Shown here piece after piece: positions 37,825-43,937 of a DNA stretch of 64,000 bases (position 1 is the stretch's first letter; the number at the start of each line of letters is the position of its first letter). Under the pieces are notes generated by a model. That model did not search any database. It was given only the letters and a program-made list of their open reading frames with translations, and was not told the DNA's origin. The position numbers and the translations under genes were made by a program. The stretch comes from Kocuria palustris. Lineage in GTDB: Bacteria; Actinomycetota; Actinomycetes; Actinomycetales; Micrococcaceae. Location of the stretch: NCBI RefSeq assembly GCF_016907795.1, contig NZ_JAFBCR010000001.1, positions 2,790,001-2,854,000 of the forward strand. The letters run 5' to 3'.

Positions 37825-38573
37825 TCGCGGGGACCGGGCTGTCCTTCTCCTACGGCCGGCGCCCCGCGGTGGACGGGATCGACGTGGTGTCGGTGCCCGA
37901 GCGACTCATGGGCCTGATCGGACCCAACGGCAGCGGCAAGTCGACGCTGCTGCGGCTTCTGCATGGTCGCCTGCGGCCGGCTTCCGGGCGGGTGATGGTC
38001 GACGGGTGCGATCTGGCCGGGATGAATGCCAGGGATATCGCGCGCAGCATCGCGGTGGTCGTCCAGGAGCACGAGCCCGCGGTCGAGCTCAGCGCGGCGG
38101 AGATGGTCATGCTGGGGCGCCTGCCCCGCGGCGGGCTGGGCGGTCCGGCGGCCGCCGATCATGCGGCCGCGGAGTCCGCTCTGGAGCAGGTGGGCCTTCT
38201 CGCCCAGGCCGAGCGGCCGCTGTCGGCCATGTCCGGCGGCGAGCAGCAGCGGGTCATGATCGCCCGGGCCATGGCGCAGGAGACGGAGCACCTGCTGCTG
38301 GACGAGCCCACCAATCACCTGGACATCCGCTACCAGCACGAGGTGCTCTCCACGGTGCGGCAGCTGCGCCGCACGTCGATCGTGGTGCTGCACGACCTGA
38401 ACCTGGCGGCGCAGTACTGCGATGAACTGGTGCTGCTGGACCACGGCCGGATCGCCGCCCGCGGGACGCCGGACGAGGTGCTGCGCGCCGAGGTCCTGGA
38501 GCCCGTCTACCGCATCGGCGTGCGGCGCTGGGACGACGATGGCATCCACCTCTCCTTCGGCCTCCGAGACTGA
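37821..38573 (+). CDS. ABC transporter ATP-binding protein (FecE/BtuD class)
   Basis: 250 residues from GTG 37821, overlapping the binding-protein stop as GTGA. Walker A GPNGSGKST at 34-42, signature MSGGEQQRVMIARAMAQ near 134, Walker B HLLLDEPTNHLD near 154-165, switch His in VLHDLNLAAQYCDEL. It energises the importer. The last gene of the unit, with element R3 28 nt beyond the stop. Confidence 0.95.
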   Translation: MIAGTGLSFSYGRRPAVDGIDVVSVPERLMGLIGPNGSGKSTLLRLLHGRLRPASGRVMVDGCDLAGMNARDIARSIAVVVQEHEPAVELSAAEMVMLGRLPRGGLGGPAAADHAAAESALEQVGLLAQAERPLSAMSGGEQQRVMIARAMAQETEHLLLDEPTNHLDIRYQHEVLSTVRQLRRTSIVVLHDLNLAAQYCDELVLLDHGRIAARGTPDEVLRAEVLEPVYRIGVRRWDDDGIHLSFGLRD

Positions 38574-38600
38574 CTCTCCCCGCCCCGTCCTGCCACCCCG

Positions 38601-38658
38601 CCGAGTGGATACTCAATTGCGCAATTCGGCCCTTCTGCGCAACTGGGCATCCACTCGG
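38601..38658 (+). repeat. 58-bp palindromic element, copy R3
   Basis: Arms 38601-38623 and 38636-38658; loop ATTCGGCCCTTC. Outer arms CCGAGTGGAT/ATCCACTCGG are perfect; the inner pair has mismatches (CTCAATTGCGCA against TGCGCAACTGGG). It lies between convergent genes, where it could also terminate transcription. Confidence 0.93.
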
Positions 38659-38699
38659 CCGGGGGGGCTGGAACGACGGCAGCGGAAAGTCCGGTTCGA

Positions 38700-39548
38700 T
38701 CAGGCGATCAGGGGCCCGACCAGCAGCGCCAGACCCAGCAGCAGCCAGCCCACGGGGAAGATCCAGCACAGGACCTTGCCCGTCCGGTGGGCCACATTGA
38801 GCGTCCAGTTCGACGGCTGGTTCTGGACCATCAGCGGAAGCTCGGGGTCATCGACCAGACCCGGGATGCGCCATCGATGCAGGTCCTCTCGCGAGTGCTC
38901 GCCGAGGGGGATCTCGAGTGCGTCGAGCTCGCGCAGCACGTCAGCCCGGCTTCCGCGGAGGCAGGCGGCGGCGATCAGAGGCAGAGCCAGCATGGAGGCG
39001 CCCAGCAGCCAGGTACCGCGGATCTGCCCTGAGCCGTCTGCCCAGCCGGCCACGCTCGTCGCGCAGATCGCGGTGCCCAGCGGCAGCAGGGACCAGGCCA
39101 CGGCGGCGGCGAGGCGGCGGTTCTGCACATCCATGCGGATCAGCGGTCCCAGTCCATCGGCGAAGGGGGTCCGGGGACGAGGTCGGCCCACTGCGGTGAC
39201 CAGCGTCGTCAGGCCCGAGGCGAACAGGACGCCGCTGGCCCCCAGCAGCGGGCCGACCAGCACCGAGCCTAGGGTCTTGGGCTCCCAGCGGGTGACCTGG
39301 CCGTCGGCGTCGGTGTGGGCGGCGACCTGCTCGGGGATCCGGTCCCACCATGCGGCGCACAGCAGCAGCGTCGCGACCAGCACCGCGGCCATGACCACGG
39401 AGGGCACCAGCGGCGAGGGCATGCCGTCGACGTGCAGCTCGTAGCCGCCCTCCTCGACCGTCCGCGCCCACTCGCCCTTCGGCAGGCCGTCGGAGTCCGC
39501 GGGGCGGTCCCGGGATGCTGGCAGGGCGGCGGATCGGTCGGAGCTCAC
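38700..39548 (-). CDS. DUF1648/DUF5808 membrane protein
   Basis: 282 residues with about six membrane helices. The DUF1648 block WDRIPEQVAAHTDADGQVTRW lies outside the first helix, and a C-terminal DUF5808-type block (LPLMVQNQPSNWTLNVAH) precedes the last helix pair. Proteins with these domains resemble SdpI-type immunity or membrane-stress proteins, but the function is unknown. GTG start at 39548; just upstream on its strand is an uninterrupted G9 tract running into GGAGG. It is flanked on both sides by 58-bp elements (R3, R4) and is transcribed against its neighbours. Confidence 0.8.
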   Translation of the reverse strand: MSSDRSAALPASRDRPADSDGLPKGEWARTVEEGGYELHVDGMPSPLVPSVVMAAVLVATLLLCAAWWDRIPEQVAAHTDADGQVTRWEPKTLGSVLVGPLLGASGVLFASGLTTLVTAVGRPRPRTPFADGLGPLIRMDVQNRRLAAAVAWSLLPLGTAICATSVAGWADGSGQIRGTWLLGASMLALPLIAAACLRGSRADVLRELDALEIPLGEHSREDLHRWRIPGLVDDPELPLMVQNQPSNWTLNVAHRTGKVLCWIFPVGWLLLGLALLVGPLIA

Positions 39549-39570
39549 CGCGCCATCCTCCCCCCCCCTG

Positions 39571-39628
39571 CCGAGTGGATACTCAGTTGCGCTGTTCGCC
39601 CCGATAGCGCAACTGAGTATCCACTCGG
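39571..39628 (+). repeat. 58-bp palindromic element, copy R4 (best copy)
   Basis: The two 23-nt arms (39571-39593 and 39606-39628) are perfect complements: outer CCGAGTGGATACTC, inner AGTTGCGCT. Loop GTTCGCCCCGAT. It lies 22 nt from the DUF1648 start and 30 nt from the DUF488 start, i.e. between divergent genes, where a terminator would make no sense. Confidence 0.95.
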
Positions 39629-39658
39629 CGGGAGGGGAGGGGCGCGTAGGGTCGGTGC

Positions 39659-40018
39659 ATGACGCATGTGGAGATCAAAAAGGTCCGCGACGAGCCATCC
39701 TCGGACGACGGCGTCCGGCTGCTCGTCGACCGCCTCTGGCCGCGCGGGGTGTCCAAGGCCGACGCCGAGCTCGACGGCCATCCCAAGGACGTGGCCCCCA
39801 GCACCGACCTGCGCAAGTGGTTCGACCACGACCCGAAGAAGTTCCAGGAGTTCGGCGACCGCTATCGCGCAGAGCTCGACGACAACGACGCAGCCCATGA
39901 CCTCGCCGCCAAGCTGCGCGATGAGCGCCCCCAGCAGGTCACGCTGCTCTACGGCGCCAAGGACGACGAGCACAACCACGCGATCGTCCTGCGCGACTGG
40001 CTGCGCGACCACCTCTGA
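39659..40018 (+). CDS. DUF488 family protein
   Basis: 119 residues with the DUF488 signature VDRLWPRGVSK near residue 22 and LLYGAKDDEHNHA near the C-terminus. The family is small, cytosolic and of unknown biochemistry. Start ATG 39659. It is a single-gene unit sandwiched between elements R4 and R5. Confidence 0.88.
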   Translation: MTHVEIKKVRDEPSSDDGVRLLVDRLWPRGVSKADAELDGHPKDVAPSTDLRKWFDHDPKKFQEFGDRYRAELDDNDAAHDLAAKLRDERPQQVTLLYGAKDDEHNHAIVLRDWLRDHL

Positions 40019-40023
40019 GACCG

Positions 40024-40081
40024 CCGAGTGGATCCTGGGTTGCGCTGTTCGCTCCCTCTGCGCAACTCAGTGATCACTCGG
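40024..40081 (+). repeat. 58-bp palindromic element, copy R5 (overlaps a gene end)
   Basis: Arms 40024-40046 and 40059-40081; loop GTTCGCTCCCTC. The right arm is the most divergent (TCAGTGATCACTCGG instead of ATCCACTCGG). It contains the last codons and stop (TGA at 40076-40074) of the AbiEi-like minus-strand gene, so the element is part of that gene's end. Confidence 0.88.
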
Positions 40082-41045
40082 CGAAGGGGGAGGGGCGGCG
40101 GGCGCGGCGGATCATGTCGATCAGCGCCGGGCGGTGGCCTCGAAGGTCCTCTGCGGTGACCCGCAGCTCCTGCCACCCTGCCGCCTCGGTGAGCCGACGC
40201 CGCAGGATGTCCTTGCGCAGCTGATCCCCGCGGGCATGATGCGGCCCCTCGGCCTGCAGGCTCAGCCGATCCTCGTCATCGGCCAGATCGGGCCAGAAGC
40301 AGGATCCGTTCGGCGCGCTCACCTCCAGATCGGTGACCCAGCGGGTCTCCCCGAAGCGCTCGAGGCACAGGCGCGCCTCGGTCTCCAGCGCGGAGTCGAC
40401 GGCCGCCGCCGTGCGCTGCAGGGCGCGCTTGATCCGAGCGACTCCGCGCACTCCCGGCAGCTCGCGCAGTTCTCGCTCGAGCTGCTCTCGAGACCTCAGT
40501 GCCGGCAGATCCTTCCGGATGCCGGTGGTGTGGGTGCAGATGATGCCGTCGAGCACGGCGACCAGGGCGTCGTCGTCGAGCAGCGGCCAGCGGCCCTGAG
40601 CGGCACCGGCCAGATCCACTGCGGTCCGCGCAGGGGAGGTGACGACGACGCCCTCGAACTCGATCAGCGGAGTCAGCCGGGGCAGCAGGCGGTGGGCGAT
40701 GATCCCGGGAGATCGCATGAGCAGTTTGGGATCGGGGGAGACCAGGTGAATCGGCCAGGCCATGCGCAGCCGGTTCGGCACCCGCAGACCGAGCAGCGCC
40801 GCAGCCGTCACGTGACTGGCCGCCGCCCCGGGCTGGGCCTGGAGCATGGCAGGCAGCAGGCGGCGCAGCTCCCGGACATGGTCGGCTACCGCATCGCGCT
40901 GGCCGGCCTGCCAGACCCCGCGAGAGACCCGCACATAGGGCCCTCGTGTCAGCTGAGCGGGGCTGAGACCGGCGACGGCCGCCTGAGCGGTGGTGAAGGC
41001 GTGCTGGGACAGCGACTCCGGCACGACATGAGGCGGTTTTCCCAT
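40074..41045 (-). CDS. AbiEi-antitoxin-like / DUF559-type protein
   Basis: 323 residues from ATG 41045. The N-terminal 90 residues look like the winged-helix plus AbiEi/transcriptional-regulator region (FTTAQAAVAGLSPAQLTRG ... VSRGVWQ). The C-terminal 100 resemble the DUF559 endonuclease-like fold (WPDLADDEDRLSLQAEGPHH...RRRLTEAAGWQELRVT). The typical catalytic pattern D...E.DG..H is partly kept as D, E-G-HH. No nucleotidyltransferase toxin (AbiEii) lies beside it. Its last three residues and stop are supplied by element R5. Role unknown; phage defence or regulation is possible. Confidence 0.72.
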   Translation of the reverse strand: MGKPPHVVPESLSQHAFTTAQAAVAGLSPAQLTRGPYVRVSRGVWQAGQRDAVADHVRELRRLLPAMLQAQPGAAASHVTAAALLGLRVPNRLRMAWPIHLVSPDPKLLMRSPGIIAHRLLPRLTPLIEFEGVVVTSPARTAVDLAGAAQGRWPLLDDDALVAVLDGIICTHTTGIRKDLPALRSREQLERELRELPGVRGVARIKRALQRTAAAVDSALETEARLCLERFGETRWVTDLEVSAPNGSCFWPDLADDEDRLSLQAEGPHHARGDQLRKDILRRRLTEAAGWQELRVTAEDLRGHRPALIDMIRRARRPSPFAE

Positions 41046-41168
41046 GGCCGCAACGGTGCCGCAGCGCGCCGCCGTCGTGGGGCCGGGATCGGACTCTGTG
41101 CAGTGCGCGTGGGGGCCGGCCTGTGCAGGGCAGCCCTGTGGAGCCGCTGCCCTCCCGCCCCCTCCCCG

Positions 41169-41226
41169 CCGAGTGGATGCCCAGTTGCGCTGTTGGGGCG
41201 AACAGCGCAACTGAGCATCCACTCGG
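41169..41226 (-). repeat. 58-bp palindromic element, copy R6
   Basis: Arms 41169-41191 and 41204-41226; loop complement GTTCGCCCCAAC, so it is inverted relative to R4, like R1. It lies in the 312-nt divergent gap between the AbiEi-like gene and the dehydrogenase, and is flanked by short C-rich and G-rich tracts. I see nothing else notable in that gap. Confidence 0.93.
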
Positions 41227-41357
41227 CGGGGAGGGGAGGGGAGAGTGGGACTCGGTGGGCGTGGATGTTCGGGCAGGGCGTCGGTAGCGTCAGGGACAGA
41301 CAGGACGGGCGGTGCAGGTCGGGCCCGTCGACGCACAGCAACGAAGGAGCGCAGGAC

Positions 41358-42137
41358 ATGGACGCAATGAAGACGAACGCCGCCGGACGCCAGATGGTCG
41401 CCGTGGTCACCGGGGCCTCGACCGGGATCGGCGAGGCCACCGCACGACGCCTGCGCGCCGACGGCTGGATCGTCTACGCCGTGGCGCGGCGCGCCGAGCG
41501 CCTGGAAGCGCTGGCTCAGCAGACCGGGGTGATCGCGGCGGCGACCGATCTCACCGTGCAGGAGCAGGTCGATGCCCTGCGCGATCGCGTGCTGAGCGAG
41601 CAGGGCGCCCTGGACGCACTGCTGAACATCTCCGGCGGCGCGCGCGGCACCGACCGGGTCGCGGATGCCAAGGACGAGGACTGGCAGTTCATGTACGACG
41701 TCAACGTCATGGGCACCATGCGCCTGATCCGCGCCTTCCTGCCGGCGCTGCGCGACAACGGCGAGGGCACTGTGCTCAACCTGACCTCGATCGCCGGCTG
41801 GCGGGCCTACGAGGGCGGCTCCGGCTACAACGCCGCCAAGTTCGCCGAGCGCGCCATGACCGAGGCGCTGCGCCTTGAGGAGGCCGAGAACAACCTGCGG
41901 GTGATCGAGGTGGCCCCGGGTCTGGTGCACACCGAGGAGTTCTCGCTGATGCGCCTGGGCGGGGATCAGGCGGCCGCGGACAAGGTCTACGCGGGGGTGG
42001 ACAAGCCGCTGACGGCCGAGGACGTGGCCGAGGTCTGCGCCTTCTCGGTGAACCTGCCGCACCACGTGGACCTGGACACGATCACCGTGAAGCCGGTGGC
42101 CCAGGCCGCCCCGCACAAGATGATCCGGAGCAGCTGA
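41358..42137 (+). CDS. Short-chain dehydrogenase/reductase (YdfG-like)
   Basis: 259 residues. Rossmann motif TGASTGIGEA near residue 19, catalytic Ser in LTSIAGWRAY, Tyr-Lys in YNAAK. The VAPGLVHTEEFSLMRLGGD segment after the active site matches the serine/3-hydroxy-acid dehydrogenase (YdfG) group, which is NADP-dependent. ATG 41358 follows AAGGAGCGCAGG. Monocistronic; substrate unknown. Confidence 0.9.
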   Translation: MDAMKTNAAGRQMVAVVTGASTGIGEATARRLRADGWIVYAVARRAERLEALAQQTGVIAAATDLTVQEQVDALRDRVLSEQGALDALLNISGGARGTDRVADAKDEDWQFMYDVNVMGTMRLIRAFLPALRDNGEGTVLNLTSIAGWRAYEGGSGYNAAKFAERAMTEALRLEEAENNLRVIEVAPGLVHTEEFSLMRLGGDQAAADKVYAGVDKPLTAEDVAEVCAFSVNLPHHVDLDTITVKPVAQAAPHKMIRSS

Positions 42138-42186
42138 GGAGCCTTCAGCGGGTGTAGGCGGAGGAGCCCTTCAGCGGGTGTAGGCG
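42136..42186. repeat. Tandem duplication of a 25/26-bp unit
   Basis: Two adjoining copies (42136-42160 and 42161-42186) of GAGGAGCC(C)TTCAGC followed by GGGTGTAGGCG differ by one C. The second copy holds the last codons and stop of the small exported peptide gene; the first is a spare copy just beyond it and touches the end of the dehydrogenase gene. Confidence 0.9.
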
Positions 42187-42377
42187 GTGCCGGTGACCTC
42201 GCAGCCGTCGTCCGAGTGGAAGGCCTGGACCTGGGAGAGGAAGGAGCCGGCGTCGGTGCCGTCGCAGGCGCTGTGGACGTTGGAGGCATAGGCGCCCACG
42301 CCGGCCAGGACGCTGAGCACCAGCAGGAAGGCGAGCACTGCGCTGAGCAGAGCTCGGCCGTTGAGAGCATCGGTCAT
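42171..42377 (-). CDS. Small exported or membrane-anchored peptide, 68 residues
   Basis: ATG 42377 is preceded by a strong AGGAGGTG at ideal spacing. Residues 8-30 form one hydrophobic helix (signal peptide or anchor), followed by a 38-residue polar tail with Cys38 and Cys59 that could form a disulfide outside the cell. I recognise no family. The frame is open further upstream but without a ribosome site. It ends inside a tandem duplication of its own 3' end. Confidence 0.65.
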   Translation of the reverse strand: MTDALNGRALLSAVLAFLLVLSVLAGVGAYASNVHSACDGTDAGSFLSQVQAFHSDDGCEVTGTAYTR

Positions 42378-42694
42378 GCGGGCACCTCCTGCACTGCTGT
42401 CTGCGACCCTCGGACGATCACTCCCTGCGATCGTCGCCCCCGGGGCGCGGTGCCGCCGCCTGCGGCACCTGTCGGTCGGCTGCGGCTCCCTCCGCTGCAG
42501 CGGGTCTGCCGGGCCCGGATGCGTGTCGAGGACAGCATCCGGCGACGGACCACGAGACAACGTAGCGACCCGCACGAGGGCCGCGAGCCGATTCGAGGGG
42601 AAAACCGATAACGATCCGGTCACTGTGTGCCGGGTCGTTGATCTGGGTCACACCTGGGGCGCGGCTGGGCGAGAGCCCTGTCACAGCAGGAGCT
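42378..42694. other. 317-nt intergenic region between the small peptide and purU
   Basis: No gene is visible. An AT-richer island at 42598-42616 (GAGGGGAAAACCGATAACGA) contrasts with its surroundings and could hold the minus-strand promoter of the small peptide. A CAGGAGC-rich purU 3' end follows. No convincing hairpin terminator is seen for purU. Confidence 0.4.
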
Positions 42695-43558
42695 TCAGGA
42701 CCCGAAGACCACCGTGCGGTCGCCGTTGAGGAAGATCCGCCCCTCGCAGTGCGCCTGGACGGCCCGGTGCAGCACGGTGCGCTCCACATCGGCTCCGGCC
42801 TGCACCAGGTCGTCCTTGGAGTGCCCGTGGTGCACGCGGGTCACGTCCTGCTCGATGATCGGACCCTCGTCGAGATCCGCGGTGACGTAGTGCGCGGTGG
42901 CCCCGATCATCTTCACGCCGCGGTCGTGGGCGCGCTGATACGGATTCGCGCCGATGAACGACGGCAGGAACGAGTGGTGGATGTTGATGATCGGGGTGGG
43001 GGCCTTCTGCAGGAACTCGTCCGAGAGGATGCGCATGTAGCGCGCCAGCACGATCAGGTCGACGTCTTCGCCGATCGCCTCGAGCACCGCCGCCTCGTGC
43101 TCCTGCTTGGACAGCCCCTCGTGCGGCACCACGACGAACGGGATGCCGTGGAACTCGCACAGCTGACGGTGGACGTCGTGATTGGCCACGACCTTCACGA
43201 TCGACCCGCCGAGCTGCCCGTCCTGGGCCCTGCGGATCATCTCGTTGAGGCAGTGATCCGTCCGGGAGGCCAGCACCACGATGCGCTGCTGTGCCGGGTG
43301 CGGGCGGATCTCCACTTCGGCGTCGTCGAGCGAGGCGGTGAGCCGCTCGCCCAGGCGCCGGAACTCGTCGTCCTCGGCCGCGGGCGAGGCGAAGAGCCCG
43401 GAGGGTGCCTCGATGACCGCGCGCACGAAGAACGAGCCGTCGTTCGTGAACTGATCCAGCTGGTTGATGTTCAGACCCCGGTCCGCGAAGGCGGTCGTGA
43501 TGATGGAGACCAGTCCGGTGCGGTCGGGGCAGGAGACGCGGACGATGCGCTGGAGCAC
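42695..43558 (-). CDS. purU: Formyltetrahydrofolate deformylase
   Basis: 287 residues from GTG 43558 behind GAGGAAG. N-terminal ACT domain (RVSCPDRTGLVSIITTAFA) followed by the formyltransferase-fold domain with LIVLARYMRILS, the catalytic Asn/His region INIHHSFLPSFIGANPY, and ATAHYVTADLDEGPIIEQD. It splits 10-formyl-THF to formate and THF, balancing one-carbon pools. The frame extends upstream, but this start gives the family length (about 280-290). Confidence 0.94.
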   Translation of the reverse strand: MLQRIVRVSCPDRTGLVSIITTAFADRGLNINQLDQFTNDGSFFVRAVIEAPSGLFASPAAEDDEFRRLGERLTASLDDAEVEIRPHPAQQRIVVLASRTDHCLNEMIRRAQDGQLGGSIVKVVANHDVHRQLCEFHGIPFVVVPHEGLSKQEHEAAVLEAIGEDVDLIVLARYMRILSDEFLQKAPTPIINIHHSFLPSFIGANPYQRAHDRGVKMIGATAHYVTADLDEGPIIEQDVTRVHHGHSKDDLVQAGADVERTVLHRAVQAHCEGRIFLNGDRTVVFGS

Positions 43559-43662
43559 GGCACTTCCTCGAGGGACGAGAGGCGGGGGAACGAAGGGATA
43601 TCGTCCCACAGGCGCCCGCACGGCGCGGCCATCCCGACGTGCCGCAGGTGTGGGCCGTGGCC

Positions 43663-43668
43663 TATGAT
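43663..43668 (+). promoter_or_regulatory. Candidate -10 box of ileS
   Basis: TATGAT at 43663-43668 lies about 15 nt before the first T-box helix, a fitting place for transcription start. No good -35 is seen. Confidence 0.45.
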
Positions 43669-43682
43669 CGAAGGCAGAACGT

Positions 43683-43915
43683 GAGCAGAGATCCGGCCAT
43701 CACCGGGGAGCTCTTCGGAAGAACGGGGCCCGCGCCCTCAGTAGAGCCGAACGGGTCGGGCCCGACACAGCCTCAGGAATCGAGCGGCTCGCCTGCTCCC
43801 GGACACGGGGGCGGCGGGCAAGCGAGGTGGTACCGCGTCGAAGACGGCCGTCACGCACGGCCACGGCGTCCTTGCAGCAGGGTCCCGCGGAGCATGGTCC
43901 GCGGGAACGAGGACG
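43683..43915 (+). promoter_or_regulatory. T-box leader of ileS (isoleucine-tRNA sensor)
   Basis: The T-box core AAGCGAGGTGGTACCGCG is at 43820-43837 and matches the consensus that pairs with uncharged tRNA 3' ends. A short stem I at 43683-43713 (GAGC...GCTC, CCGG...CCGG) presents ATC at 43699-43701, an isoleucine specifier codon, in its apical loop; this ultrashort stem I is known from actinobacterial ileS T-boxes. After the core, CGTCCT (43868-43873) can pair with AGGACG (43910-43915) around an inner hairpin (43883-43906). There is no U tract, so control of translation rather than termination is likely. Confidence 0.92.
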
Positions 43916-43937
43916 ACGCACGACCAGGACGGACCAC

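Noticed and set aside
35697-38573. Firm assignment of the ABC cassette as an F420-0 importer
   Set aside because: The gene set and cysteine-containing binding protein are compatible, but no F420 gene is nearby and the match is from memory only.
28052-41226. CRISPR array for the repeated palindromes
   Set aside because: Copies are kilobases apart with genes between them, not regularly spaced by short spacers, and no cas genes are present.
28052-41226. Integron attC sites for the palindromes
   Set aside because: No integrase gene in the window, no recognisable R/L box core sites, and the bracketed genes are in mixed orientations, unlike integron cassettes. Kept only as an analogy.
42598-42694. 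A c-di-AMP (ydaO) riboswitch in the gap before the small peptide
   Set aside because: The GATAACGATCCGG stretch looked suggestive but the conserved ydaO core elements are missing.
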